64,000 nt of DNA from an uncultured Lachnospiraceae bacterium (GCA_910584915.1 CAJUDM010000024.1:9018-73017), one strand, 5' to 3'. Positions 34,740 through 43,777 are shown, counted from the first letter of the stretch. Notes: generated by a model from the sequence alone, not told the origin. Numbers and translations are program-made.

Positions 34740-35190
34740 ACGGGACGCCGCCAGAGGCATATATATCCTGTTCAGGCACGCATTCCCGAGGCTCTTGAAG
34801 ACAGAGCCGGAGAAAGCGCAGCGGTACTAGGCTCGAAAGTACCTCGCCAAGTGCCGGTGCTTTCACAACAGCCTTCACAGGAAATATATGCCCCTGACGG
34901 CTGAGAGCGGCAGGAAGAAAAAAGTAGAAAATAAAGAATTTCTGCAACATTTTGTTAAAAAAATGACACAACTTTGATGCAAGTGCGGTGTATGATGACA
35001 GGAAGACTAGAATGTCGTATTTTTCGGTCGCATGATGGAGGCGGTTCAGGATTGAGGGCAGTGTAGAATGGAAACAGCGTGGGAGGATACGGCATCGGGG
35101 CTGCAGAGGTGAGATATCCTATCCGGAAATGGTTTGAGCGGAGGATGGATCTGGAGCCGGGGACATCGTGGGAAAGAGCAGGATAAAAGT
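34740..35190 (+). other. Intergenic region between the AI-2E permease and the response regulator
   Basis: 451 bases. The first 170 are occupied by the structured RNA candidate. The remainder is AT-rich up to about 34980 and then contains the leader of the response regulator gene; no further gene is seen. Confidence 0.5.
34747..34911 (+). ncRNA. Candidate structured noncoding RNA (about 165 nt, multibranched)
   Basis: Starts right after the permease stop codon. An outer stem GCCGC/GCGGC (34747-34751, 34907-34911) and a long stem GGCATATATATCCTGT (34756-34771) with ACAGGAAATATATGCC (34877-34892; one mismatch in 16) close the structure. Inside, GGCAC (34775-34779) pairs with GTGCC (34851-34855) and encloses two hairpins: GGCTCT/AGAGCC (34790-34808) and GGTACT/AGTACC (34823-34843). 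The second hairpin loop AGGCT (34829-34833) is complementary to AGCCT (34870-34874), a possible pseudoknot. No reading frame fits. The strand follows from the neighbouring gene direction and is not proven. The size and pseudoknot recall complex Firmicutes ncRNA classes such as the raiA motif, which is only a suggestion. Confidence 0.65.
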
Positions 35191-35853
35191 TTGAATAAGA
35201 TACTGATTGTGGAAGACGAGGAAGCGATTGCGAATTTGATCAAAATGAACCTCCAGCATGCGGGGTACAGCTGCGAGGTTGCCAATGACGGGATCACGGG
35301 GGCGGATATGCTGGAGAAGAACAGCTATGATCTGTGCCTGTTTGATATCATGCTGCCGGGCATCAACGGATATGAACTGTTAGAGTATGCGAAGAGCCTG
35401 AATATGCCGGTGATCTTTCTGTCGGCGAAGGGTGAGACGCTCGATAAGGTGAAAGGGCTCAAGATGGGAGCCGATGACTATATCGCGAAGCCTTTTGAGA
35501 TCATTGAGCTGCTTGCGCGGGTGGAAAATGTGCTCAGGCGGTTTCACAAAGTGGAGCAGGAGATAAACATCGGAGACCTGGAGATCAATGTGACGGCGAG
35601 GACAGTGAAGAAGGGCGGCAGGGACATTAACCTGACGATCAAGGAATTTGATCTGCTGCTCCTGTTCATGAGAAATCCGGACAGGGCGCTGTACCGGGAG
35701 ATGATCTATGAGCAGGTCTGGGACAGTCCTTACATGGGAGATTCACGGACGGTGGATCTGCATGTGCAGAGGCTCAGAAGAAAAGCAGGGTTGGAACAGC
35801 AGATCGAATCGGTATATAAGGTGGGATACCGGTTCAGGAGCAGTGTGTCATGA
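35191..35853 (+). CDS. DNA-binding response regulator, OmpR/PhoB family
   Basis: 220 residues from TTG 35191 (encoding the start of NKILIVEDEEAIANLI), with AGGAT about eight bases upstream; codons further upstream do not resemble a receiver domain. The receiver domain has acidic EDEE, the phospho-acceptor Asp in LFDIMLPG, Ser in FLSAKG and Lys in AKPFE. The C-terminal winged helix has DSRTVDLHVQRLRRK. It overlaps the histidine kinase gene by four bases (ATGA), so the two form one operon. Confidence 0.92.
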   Translation: MNKILIVEDEEAIANLIKMNLQHAGYSCEVANDGITGADMLEKNSYDLCLFDIMLPGINGYELLEYAKSLNMPVIFLSAKGETLDKVKGLKMGADDYIAKPFEIIELLARVENVLRRFHKVEQEINIGDLEINVTARTVKKGGRDINLTIKEFDLLLLFMRNPDRALYREMIYEQVWDSPYMGDSRTVDLHVQRLRRKAGLEQQIESVYKVGYRFRSSVS

Positions 35854-37289
35854 AGCTATTCTGGAAACAGTTTACCGCCATCGTATGTCTGCTGATCGTA
35901 CTGTTTGCGGTATTTGGCTGTGTTTTTTTACAGACGTCTTTCCAGATCATGCTGGAGAGAGAGAAGGAGCGGGGACTGGAAGAGTGGAAAATGTTTCAGT
36001 TCGCGCTTTTGGCGTCTATGGAAGCGCTGCCGGAGGGATATCCGATCGAAAATGATGTCATGACGGAGATGACGGAGACGATCGAGGACAGTATCGGAAA
36101 TCCGGAGAACGGCATTGCGCTCTACAATGAGGACAGACAGCTGATCTATAAAAACGGTATGTACTACGGTGCGCTGATGGCGGAGAATATCGGGACGGAC
36201 AGGGCGATGTGGCGGCTGACCGACACCGAGGCGGGACATTATCTGGAGGCGCTCTCAAGGGTAAAGGGCAGCAGTGGGACGTATTATCTTGCCTTCGGCA
36301 GGAATATCCAATATGTGTATAACGCGAGGGACAGGCTTTATGAGCAGTACCGCAATATGGTGCTGTTCGTGATAGCGCTGTCCGTTCCTGTCTCCTGGTT
36401 TCTGGCATATCATTTTACCAATCCCATCAGGCAGCTGATGAAAGCGACGAGGGATTTCGCGAGGGGAAATTACCAGAGCCGCGTGGAGGTGAAGGGCGAG
36501 GATGAACTGGCGGGGCTGATGCTGGAGTTCAACAGGATGGCGAGAAGGCTGGAGCGCGCAATCTGGGAACTGGAGGATGCAGCCAGGAGGCAGGAGGAGT
36601 TTACGGGAGCCTTCGCCCATGAACTGAAGACGCCGCTTACATCCATCATCGGCTACGGCGATATGCTGCGCAGCATGAATCTGACGGAGGAGGAAAAGAG
36701 GAGTTCCTCCGACTATATTTATCATCAGGGGAAGCGGTTGGAGCGGCTTTCCTATAAGATGATGGAACTGGTGCGGGTGGATAAACAGGGAATCGATTTA
36801 AAACCACTGAAGACAAGGGAACTTGCCTATGAAGTGGAGCTTTTTACGAAGAAGCTTTTGTGGGAGAAAAATGTGGCGTTCGAGAAGAATATCGCGCCGG
36901 GCATTATATTTGGAGACAGAGACCTGTTGTGTTCGCTGTTCGGAAATCTGATCGACAACGCGGCGAAAGCCTGCGGCAGAAAGAATTATGAGGTTTCCGG
37001 GGAGCAGGCGAGGATCCTGTTTACAGGCAGACAGGAGAAAAACGGTTACAGCTTTACCGTGGAGGATAACGGCTGCGGGATTCCGGCGGATGAGGTCGGC
37101 AAGATCACGGAGGCTTTTTACATGGTAGATAAATCCAGGGCGAGGAAAGAGGGAAGCGCGGGCATCGGGATGACGCTGTGCAGCAGGATCGTGAAACTGC
37201 ACAGCGCCAGATGGGAGATCGACAGCAGGGAGAGTGAGGGGACAAAGGTTTATGTTTTCTTCCCGGAAGAGGAGGAAGAGGATGACTGA
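35850..37289 (+). CDS. Sensor histidine kinase
   Basis: 479 residues. Transmembrane 1 at ~7-30 (FTAIVCLLIVLFAVFGCVF), an extracellular sensor region of ~130 residues, transmembrane 2 near 172-192 (VLFVIALSVPVSWFLAYHF), HAMP, HisKA with AHELKTPLTSI, and HATPase_c with NLIDNAAKACG, VEDNGCGIP and GSAGIGMTLC. It is the partner of the preceding response regulator. The signal is unknown. Co-transcription with a membrane protein and a VanY-type carboxypeptidase suggests that the envelope is monitored. Confidence 0.93.
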   Translation: MKLFWKQFTAIVCLLIVLFAVFGCVFLQTSFQIMLEREKERGLEEWKMFQFALLASMEALPEGYPIENDVMTEMTETIEDSIGNPENGIALYNEDRQLIYKNGMYYGALMAENIGTDRAMWRLTDTEAGHYLEALSRVKGSSGTYYLAFGRNIQYVYNARDRLYEQYRNMVLFVIALSVPVSWFLAYHFTNPIRQLMKATRDFARGNYQSRVEVKGEDELAGLMLEFNRMARRLERAIWELEDAARRQEEFTGAFAHELKTPLTSIIGYGDMLRSMNLTEEEKRSSSDYIYHQGKRLERLSYKMMELVRVDKQGIDLKPLKTRELAYEVELFTKKLLWEKNVAFEKNIAPGIIFGDRDLLCSLFGNLIDNAAKACGRKNYEVSGEQARILFTGRQEKNGYSFTVEDNGCGIPADEVGKITEAFYMVDKSRARKEGSAGIGMTLCSRIVKLHSARWEIDSRESEGTKVYVFFPEEEEEDD

Positions 37290-38526
37290 GCTGAAGAAAA
37301 AGAGTATGAGGAAAAACGGGGGGGCAGGAAAAAGGAAGAGTTCCGTCAGGCGCCCCTCGTTAGATAATCTGATGGGGAAGGCTCTGTGTATCCTGTTGGT
37401 GATCATTCTGACAGTGGGGGCTTTTCTCGCGCCAAAAATGATCAATAATCTGTTTGACGCGGGTACGCTGATGCAGATCACATACATGGATCTGGATATG
37501 AGCACCTACGCAGTGGCATATACGAGTTTCCGGGAAAAAGTCGAGGCGATAGCGAGGGCGGAGACTGCCGGGGAGAAGCTGACGGTCCTCTCCTCCGAGG
37601 AGGCGAGCGAGAAGCCGGAGGACAGGGAGCTGATCGAGATCACAAACGCGGAGATGGAGGAACTGAAGGACAGTGCCGTTATGGTGCTCTGGGAGGACTG
37701 GTGGAACGAACTGTCAGTGGAGAATCTGGTTTCGAGGGAGAAAAATACGCTCTACACGCAGCCGGGAGGAACAAGGAACGGCGCACCGGGATCGGATATG
37801 GCGCCGGTGCAGTTTTGGACGCTCACGTTTGAACTGACGGAGGATCAGAGGGCGCAGCGGGCGGAGGAGTACAGGGTGGAGACGGGGGAGTCGGATGACT
37901 TTGTGATGTCCTGGCCGCCTTTTGTTTATGCGGCGGAGAGGCTGGTGGTCTGTCTGGATGCGGATTTTTACAAGATCTATGCCATCGGGATCGAGGGGGT
38001 GAGTGATAATATCTGGATAGAATATGAGATGTATGGTTACGAGTTCCCGGATATATTTGGCATAGATTATTTTGCGGACGACAGAGGAAAGTATACGGAA
38101 GAGATGTCGGGTTATATCACGGATGTACAGATGAACCTTACAGAGGATTTTCTGGCGGGCTGGTCGGCATACTGGGGAGTGCGTCAGGAGGAAACTGTCT
38201 ACGCCGCGGACAGGCAGGGGGAGATCATCGGCTATATGACTTTCCTGAATGAGGGGAACGACAGCGCGGGGACGGACCGGGAAACGGGGGCGCAGAGTGA
38301 TGCGGAGACGATCGTCGTCGTTGATTCAGACGGGAATGCCTCTTATGCGGGAGATAAGGAGAACAAATATGCGGATGAGAGCATCGAGAGCGCATATGAG
38401 GACTGGAGCGGAGGAGGTGAGATACTTCTGGCGGTGGGATGCTGTGGAGAGATTGGCGGAGAGAAAAGGGATGTCTGGATGCAGAGAGCGGGGTGCAGGT
38501 CATTTTTTGAAATGATGCAGTTTTGA
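37282..38526 (+). CDS. Membrane-anchored protein of unknown function in the two-component operon
   Basis: 414 residues from ATG 37282, which follows AGGAGG in the end of the kinase gene and overlaps it by eight bases. The N-terminus is basic (~30 residues), then one transmembrane segment (ALCILLVIILTVGAFLAPK), then a large acidic extracellular domain with several Trp/Tyr clusters and no family I recognise. The last 40 residues (Gly- and Cys-containing, CCGEIGGEKRDVW) look poorly conserved. Its place suggests an accessory sensor or target of the two-component system. Confidence 0.7.
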   Translation: MTELKKKSMRKNGGAGKRKSSVRRPSLDNLMGKALCILLVIILTVGAFLAPKMINNLFDAGTLMQITYMDLDMSTYAVAYTSFREKVEAIARAETAGEKLTVLSSEEASEKPEDRELIEITNAEMEELKDSAVMVLWEDWWNELSVENLVSREKNTLYTQPGGTRNGAPGSDMAPVQFWTLTFELTEDQRAQRAEEYRVETGESDDFVMSWPPFVYAAERLVVCLDADFYKIYAIGIEGVSDNIWIEYEMYGYEFPDIFGIDYFADDRGKYTEEMSGYITDVQMNLTEDFLAGWSAYWGVRQEETVYAADRQGEIIGYMTFLNEGNDSAGTDRETGAQSDAETIVVVDSDGNASYAGDKENKYADESIESAYEDWSGGGEILLAVGCCGEIGGEKRDVWMQRAGCRSFFEMMQF

Positions 38527-38679
38527 TGCAGATCTGCGGGAAGTCTGATACATGGAGTGTGTATTCTTGTCCTATAAAATGTGGGAGAGATCATCTGTTT
38601 GGCGTGATGAAGGGATGACGCCGAAGGATTCGGGACTCTCAGAGCGGGAACGGGATGTAAGGAACAGGAGGACGGGAAT

Positions 38680-39894
38680 ATGGAAAGAGCACTCAGGATG
38701 GATATGGTGTATGAAGGAAGTTCCGCGGGACGGATGATACCGGAGGAGTACAGGGATCGGACTTACGATAGAGCGGCGGGAAACAGAAAGGGGAAGGCGG
38801 AGCACCGCAGAGAGGACAGGACGCCGCGGGGAGGCGCGGGGCAGAGTGCCGGAGGGACGCGCAGCGGGAGACAGGCACAGGTTTCAGGCAGCCGGGCGGC
38901 ATGGAGAGAGCCTGCCGGCGCCGGGCGGAATGCGCGATATGGCATGGAGCAGCCCGCCTGGAAGGAGCCGGCTTACGACGCCGGACGCAGGCGGCAAGGG
39001 AGGACCCAGGCGGCAGTGCGCAGGCAGACGGCAAATACTGCAGGCCGGAAAAAGAAAAGAATACAGCGCAGTATTGCCAGATGGCTGTTGTTCTATTTCT
39101 GTATCGCGGGGATCGCCGCAACGCTCTGGGTGATCTTCGGGCTGTTTTTTGGCGGCGGGAAAACTGTGGAGACAGGAGAAGCACGGAGACAGGACGAAAT
39201 GAGCGGGGTGGTTTCGGAGGGGGCGGCGCCGGCGGAATGGAAGGAAGCAGGGATGGCTGCCGCTTTGGAGATCACGCCTGAAATGCGGCAGGAATGTCAG
39301 GAACTGTACACACGGAATGAGTCCCTGCTCACATTGGTCAATAAGGAGCATGAACTTTCCGCTTCCCGTCAGCCGATGCTGCGGAGCATCTGTAAAGGAA
39401 GGCTGCAGGCGGCGGATGTCCTTTACGGGGATCTCTGTGCGATGCTGGAGGCGGGCGGCAGTGCGGGATATGAATACTGGATCGCTTCCGCCCACCGCGA
39501 CAGAGCATACCAGCAAGGGCTGGTGGACGAGGATGTGGAGAAATATATGTCGAAGGGCTATTCCTATGAGGCGGCACTCCGAAAGACCTACGAATATACG
39601 ATGCCGGCGGGAAAGTCCGAGCATGAGACGGGGCTGGCGCTGGACATTCTCTGCTCCACCAACACGATCATGGACGAAAGCCAGAGGGGGGAGCCGGGAA
39701 ACAGATGGCTTGTGGAACACTGCCATGAGTATGGATTTATCCTGCGCTACCCGGAGGATAAGGAAGAGATAACAGGTATTCAGTACGAGCCCTGGCATTT
39801 CCGGTATGTGGGAAGGGAGGCGGCGGCTTTTCTGACGGAAAGAGGATGGACGCTGGAGGAGTTTTACGGGGCGCTTCAGCCAGACATGGCGTAG
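38680..39894 (+). CDS. D-alanyl-D-alanine carboxypeptidase, VanY/M15B type, membrane-anchored
   Basis: 404 residues; ATG 38680 follows CAGGAGGACGG. Residues 1-130 are a long basic, low-complexity cytosolic stretch rich in Arg, Gly and Ala. A transmembrane helix (WLLFYFCIAGIAATLWVIFGLFF) follows. Residues ~215-404 are the M15 peptidase domain with ASAHRDRAYQQG, zinc-binding SEHETGLALDI (His, Asp) and EPWHFRYVG (His). These enzymes trim the terminal D-Ala of peptidoglycan stem peptides. The unusual basic N-terminus may bind nucleic acid or acidic lipids, or is merely disordered. Confidence 0.9.
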   Translation: MERALRMDMVYEGSSAGRMIPEEYRDRTYDRAAGNRKGKAEHRREDRTPRGGAGQSAGGTRSGRQAQVSGSRAAWREPAGAGRNARYGMEQPAWKEPAYDAGRRRQGRTQAAVRRQTANTAGRKKKRIQRSIARWLLFYFCIAGIAATLWVIFGLFFGGGKTVETGEARRQDEMSGVVSEGAAPAEWKEAGMAAALEITPEMRQECQELYTRNESLLTLVNKEHELSASRQPMLRSICKGRLQAADVLYGDLCAMLEAGGSAGYEYWIASAHRDRAYQQGLVDEDVEKYMSKGYSYEAALRKTYEYTMPAGKSEHETGLALDILCSTNTIMDESQRGEPGNRWLVEHCHEYGFILRYPEDKEEITGIQYEPWHFRYVGREAAAFLTERGWTLEEFYGALQPDMA

Positions 39895-39925
39895 TTATTG
39901 CAGGATCAGGAGGAAAAAGTGTATC

Positions 39926-40336
39926 TCAACGGCACAGGCTGTCCCACTCGCAGCCGCCGCAGATCTCACGCCGTTTTCCCGGTATGAGAATATGAGCCTG
40001 AATAGCTTTTACGAAGTCCTCCCATCTGATCTTTGCGCCCTCAGTGAGCCCGCAGAGCGCGAGAACCTGGCGGTCATAGAGTTCGGCTTTGCCGGTGGCT
40101 GCCTCAGGAAAACTGCTTTCTATACCAGCCCGGGAGGTGTCGGAAACGCATTTCCCGGAGTGGTTGTTGGGACAGCGGGCGCATACATCATCGGTTTCGC
40201 AGAGCAGGATCACTTCCGGATTCCTGCTCAGTTTTTCTTTCATGGCCCGCATATTTTCGGTAAATTCACTGCTGTAGCCCTTTCCCTGGAAATAGGAAAA
40301 GCACATGCCGTGATGTGCTCTGATCCTGTATGTCAT
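39926..40336 (-). CDS. DUF1284 domain protein
   Basis: 136 residues beginning MTYRIRAHHGMCFSYFQGKG, the DUF1284 signature. It has Cys residues in CARCPNNHSGKC and at the C-terminus ICGGCEWDSLC, which could bind a metal or an Fe-S cluster. The function of the family is unknown. It lies 84 bases downstream of bioY on the same strand, which suggests shared transcription and perhaps a link to biotin supply. Confidence 0.85.
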   Translation of the reverse strand: MTYRIRAHHGMCFSYFQGKGYSSEFTENMRAMKEKLSRNPEVILLCETDDVCARCPNNHSGKCVSDTSRAGIESSFPEAATGKAELYDRQVLALCGLTEGAKIRWEDFVKAIQAHILIPGKRREICGGCEWDSLCR

Positions 40337-40420
40337 ACAACGCTGTTTCCTTTCCTCTGATATGGAGATATGCCGTCGCAGATCCCGGACGGTGAAAAAC
40401 CTGACAGACGGATAATTCTT

Positions 40421-41029
40421 TTATGCCTGCGGCTCGTTCATGATCTTTGACAGAGGCCTGTGCAGGGTTTTGCTGAGTGTGAGCGCCAATGCGATCTTGA
40501 TTGCATCGGGGATGATAAAGGGAACGACACACCAGCCGAGGACCGTTGCCAGTCCGATGGGGCCGGTCGCCCTCATATAGACAGCCATAAACCATACCGT
40601 GCCTACCGCATAGCAGGCAAATAGTCCCAGTATCATCGACAACGCCTGAACCCAGAGTTTTTTGCCGAGCATATGCTCCATCAGCCACATGATAAGGGCG
40701 GAAAGTATAAAGCCGATGATATATCCGCCGGTGGTGTTCATAATGATGCCGATGCCGCCGGTGAATCCGGCAAAAACCGGAACGCCGATGGCGCCGAGCA
40801 GGACATAGATCAGTACCGCCGTCGTGCCGCGCTTTCCGCCGAGCACGGAGACGGATAAAAATACCGCGAAGGTCTGAAGGGTAAAGGGAATCGCGGTGGG
40901 GATGGAGATCCATGAGCAGATGGCGATAAGTACTGTGAAGACGGCTATGTATGCCATGTCGTAGGTTTTTCCCTTTCCTGCTGCCTGTATTCCGGTTTCC
41001 GGTATGCGCGGTGTTGTCTTTGTATTCAT
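40421..41029 (-). CDS. bioY: Biotin transporter substrate-binding (S) component BioY
   Basis: 202 residues from ATG 41029, which follows AAAGGAG on the minus strand. About six transmembrane segments, with the family signature LQTFAVFLSVSVLGGKRGTT, GAIGVPVFAGFTGG and TGGYIIGF. BioY is the membrane S component of ECF-type biotin importers; it uses a shared energising module encoded elsewhere. The upstream region carries a good sigma-A promoter overlapped by a BirA-type operator, so biotin should repress it. Confidence 0.93.
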   Translation of the reverse strand: MNTKTTPRIPETGIQAAGKGKTYDMAYIAVFTVLIAICSWISIPTAIPFTLQTFAVFLSVSVLGGKRGTTAVLIYVLLGAIGVPVFAGFTGGIGIIMNTTGGYIIGFILSALIMWLMEHMLGKKLWVQALSMILGLFACYAVGTVWFMAVYMRATGPIGLATVLGWCVVPFIIPDAIKIALALTLSKTLHRPLSKIMNEPQA

Positions 41030-41177
41030 GATAGTACTCCTTTCCAGGTATGCCTTTGGCATGTGTGATCTGTTTTTCGAATTGAGCCGCCGAAATGTGA
41101 GAGCGGCCAGTGAAACATGTCGCCGGTGTTTTGCGTATGCCGTACAGGAAAATCCCGTATTTTTACCGGCCGAAGTT

Positions 41178-41206
41178 ATCGTAGCACAGAGGAAATCATT
41201 TGTCAA
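41178..41206 (-). promoter_or_regulatory. bioY promoter
   Basis: On the minus strand TTGACA (41206-41201), a 17-base spacer and TACGAT (41183-41178). The -35 box lies inside one half of the operator. Confidence 0.8.
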
Positions 41207-41230
41207 CTAAAAATATAATCAGGTTGACAA
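41200..41230. promoter_or_regulatory. Probable BirA (biotin repressor) operator
   Basis: TTGTCAACT (41200-41208), 13-base AT-rich spacer, GGTTGACAA (41222-41230). This matches the bipartite TTGTNAAC(C)-spacer-(G)GTTNACAA palindrome bound by biotinylated BirA, placed over the bioY promoter. Confidence 0.8.
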
Positions 41231-41291
41231 TTGAAAGGCAAAAGCTGTTGGATCGAACGAAACAGAAAGCGGCAATTTTTTTGAAATGATA

Positions 41292-41320
41292 TTGTGGAAA
41301 AGGTAGAAAATAGATATCAT
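41292..41320 (+). promoter_or_regulatory. Predicted promoter of the ArAE pair
   Basis: TTGTGG (41292-41297), 17-base spacer, TATCAT (41315-41320). Confidence 0.45.
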
Positions 41321-41460
41321 AATAAATAACGGCAGGCGGAACAGGGAAGGTGCCGGCGGGGAGTTTTAGACAACAGACAGTCTTTGACAGACCCTGAATG
41401 GGAAGAGAAACAAAAAAGTAAGTCAGCGGGATATATCATATAGCGGACAGGAGGGCGGAT

Positions 41461-42471
41461 ATGAGCATGGAGATGAAAAGAAAGCTGAGAAAAACGATTC
41501 TTCTGGCATTTAAGATCGCTGTCGGAAGCGGGACCGCCATCTATATTGCGGAAGCTCTGCATCTGGAATATGCTGTTTCTGCGGGGACGGTGACGCTTTT
41601 GGCACTTCTTGCCACAAAGTGGGAGACGATAAAGTTTTCCTTCATCCGCCTCGGCACATTTTTCTTTACGGCGTTTATGGTATTTTTGCTGGTTCCCCGC
41701 ATGCACAGTGAGTGGGTGGCTTACGGTGTCATTGTTTTTGTGCTTGTCTTCCTCTCGGATATGATGGGGTGGCGGGCGACATTGTCGGTCAATGCGGTCA
41801 TCACCGCCCACTATATAACAGGGCAGGACTTCAGTGCGGCATTTTTCCGGAATGAATTTATGCTGGTGTTTATCGGCAGCGGGATCGCGTTTGTGCTGAA
41901 CCTGTTCCATCTGAACAGAAGCCAGAAGAAGCATCTGATGGACGGGATACGCTATGTGGAGGAGACGATGCAGGGCGACCTGCGGGAGCTGGCGGATTAT
42001 CTGCTGAAGGAACAGATGAGCCACAGCGTCTGGGAGGATATCCGGACGTTGGAGAAGAAGCTGAGAAAGTTCATGGAGGAGGCGGGGGAATATCAGGACA
42101 ATACCTTTGAATCCCATCATGACTACTATGAGGATTATTTTGCAATGCGCCTTGACCAGTGCCGGATGCTGGACAGCCTGCACTATGAGATGAAGAGGAT
42201 AAGGTCCATGCCGAAGCAGGCGGGTGTGATAGCGGAGTATATCCGTTATCTGGCTGATTATGTTGTGGAAAAAAACGTGCCGGAAAAGCAGATGGAAAAG
42301 CTGAACGGGATCTTTGCGGACATGAAAAAGGAGGAACTGCCGAAGTCGCGGGAAGAGTTTGAGAGCCGGGCGCTCCTGTACCATATCCTGATGGATCTGG
42401 AGGAGTTCTTAAAATATAAGCAGGCTTTTGTGGAGAATCTGAGCGGGCGGCAGCGGAAGGAATACTGGTGA
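41461..42471 (+). CDS. Aromatic acid exporter (ArAE)-like membrane protein, first of a pair
   Basis: 336 residues; ATG 41461 follows CAGGAGGGCG. The N-terminal half has about five transmembrane segments with the motif LEYAVSAGTVTLLALLATK and a polar charged turn after it. The C-terminal ~180 residues are cytosolic and helical (YVEETMQGDLRELADYLL ... KEELPKSREEFESRALLYHI). This is the FUSC/ArAE_1 layout of proteins such as YqjA. They are thought to export aromatic or organic acids; the substrate here is unknown. A paralogue of equal length follows. Confidence 0.85.
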   Translation: MSMEMKRKLRKTILLAFKIAVGSGTAIYIAEALHLEYAVSAGTVTLLALLATKWETIKFSFIRLGTFFFTAFMVFLLVPRMHSEWVAYGVIVFVLVFLSDMMGWRATLSVNAVITAHYITGQDFSAAFFRNEFMLVFIGSGIAFVLNLFHLNRSQKKHLMDGIRYVEETMQGDLRELADYLLKEQMSHSVWEDIRTLEKKLRKFMEEAGEYQDNTFESHHDYYEDYFAMRLDQCRMLDSLHYEMKRIRSMPKQAGVIAEYIRYLADYVVEKNVPEKQMEKLNGIFADMKKEELPKSREEFESRALLYHILMDLEEFLKYKQAFVENLSGRQRKEYW

Positions 42472-42635
42472 ACATCCGGCTTCCCGCGTGTATCCGCGCA
42501 ACAGTGAGGCGGAAGCAGGAGCGCTGCACAGAAATATATTTCCGGGCGGAAACGGATTGTAAAACCCGACAAAAAAGACTATAATGAGCGCAAAAAGGAA
42601 AACAGGCGGCAATATGGCTTTGAGGAGGGACGACA

Positions 42636-43646
42636 ATGAGTATCAGGACGAGAAGAAGGCTGGAGAAGAACCTGCTGCTGGCGATGAAGGTTGCGGTCGG
42701 AAGCGCGGCGGCTATTTATATAGCCGGGCTTCTGCATCTGGAATACGCGGTTTCCGCAGGTACGGTGACACTTCTGTCACTGCTGGGGACAAAGATGGAG
42801 ACGGTAAAATTTACCTTTGTCCGCCTCGGCACATTTGCGGTCACTACACTGTTCGCGATGTTGTTTATACCCCATATGCAGAGTGTGTGGGTTGCTTTCG
42901 GGCTGGTGATCTTCGGCATCGTCTTTCTGTCGGCAATGCTGGACTGGAAATCGACTCTGTCGGTCAATGGCGTGATCGCTGCCCACTATATGACCACAAA
43001 GGATTTCAGCATCGGGTTTCTCTATAATGAATTTATGCTGGTGCTGATCGGTGTGTCCATCGCTTTTTTGCTGAATATGTTTTATCTGAACAAAAAGCAG
43101 GAAAAGCATATCATAAAGGGGATGCGTTTTACGGAAAAAATGCTGCGGGATATCCTGTCTGAGATGGCGGATTATCTCCTGGAGAGGCAGATGGAAAAGG
43201 ACGTCTGGGAGGAGATCCGTATGCTGGAGGTCCGGCTCGGGGATATGATCGAGGAGGCGAGGGAGTATAAGAGCAATTCTTTTCTGTCCTATCACCAGTA
43301 CTATATCGATTACTTTATCATGCGCATGAACCAGCTGAAGATGCTGCACAGCCTGCACTATGAGATGCGCAGGATAAGGAGTATGCCAAAGCAGGCGAAG
43401 ATCGTGGCGGATTATATGATCTATATGGGGGAGCGTATCTCGGAGAAGAATGTGGCAAAGAGTGAGATGGAAAATCTGCAGAAGGTTTTTGAAAATATGA
43501 GCAGGGAAGAGCTGCCGCGGAAGCAGGAAGAGTTTGAGAGCCGCGCGCTGCTCTATCACATTATGATGGATATAGAAGAATTTTTGACATGCAAGATCCG
43601 CTTTGTGGAAAATATCAGTGAGAAGCAGAGGAAGATGTACTGGTGA
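42636..43646 (+). CDS. Aromatic acid exporter (ArAE)-like membrane protein, second of a pair
   Basis: 336 residues; ATG 42636 follows GAGGAGGGACG. It aligns with the preceding protein throughout (HLEYAVSAGTVTLLSLLGTK; KQEEFESRALLYHIMMD), so the two are tandem duplicates. The membrane part and the cytosolic helical part are both intact. The two may form a hetero-oligomer or have diverged in substrate. The gap between the genes is 164 bases, and a terminator follows the second. Confidence 0.87.
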   Translation: MSIRTRRRLEKNLLLAMKVAVGSAAAIYIAGLLHLEYAVSAGTVTLLSLLGTKMETVKFTFVRLGTFAVTTLFAMLFIPHMQSVWVAFGLVIFGIVFLSAMLDWKSTLSVNGVIAAHYMTTKDFSIGFLYNEFMLVLIGVSIAFLLNMFYLNKKQEKHIIKGMRFTEKMLRDILSEMADYLLERQMEKDVWEEIRMLEVRLGDMIEEAREYKSNSFLSYHQYYIDYFIMRMNQLKMLHSLHYEMRRIRSMPKQAKIVADYMIYMGERISEKNVAKSEMENLQKVFENMSREELPRKQEEFESRALLYHIMMDIEEFLTCKIRFVENISEKQRKMYW

Positions 43647-43710
43647 GAGGGGGTTCAGAGAACCGAGGAGACAGGGCTGCCGAAAGACAGATATCCGCAG
43701 ATAAGGTGAT

Positions 43711-43750
43711 GCCGTACATTCCGCTTTTTTGGCAGAATGTACGGCTTTTT
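43711..43750 (+). terminator. Terminator between convergent ArAE and GH43 genes
   Basis: GCCGTACATTC (43711-43721) pairs perfectly with GAATGTACGGC (43735-43745), followed by five T. The loop also contains TTTTTT, so it could work in both directions. Confidence 0.85.
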
Positions 43751-43777
43751 CAACGCAGTATCGCGAAGGATATGGTT

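Larger units (their letters stand above)
41030..41460. other. Divergent control region between bioY and the ArAE genes
   Basis: 431 bases without a gene. It holds the bioY promoter and BirA operator (41178-41230) and a plausible promoter for the rightward gene (41292-41320). The stretch 41330-41450 shows no further clear signal. Confidence 0.6.

Noticed and set aside
41317..42384. 355-residue minus-strand frame opposite the first ArAE gene
   Set aside because: Antisense shadow, rich in His and Gln, with no family resemblance.
42584..43027. 147-residue frame inside the second ArAE gene
   Set aside because: Out-of-frame shadow of a well-supported gene.
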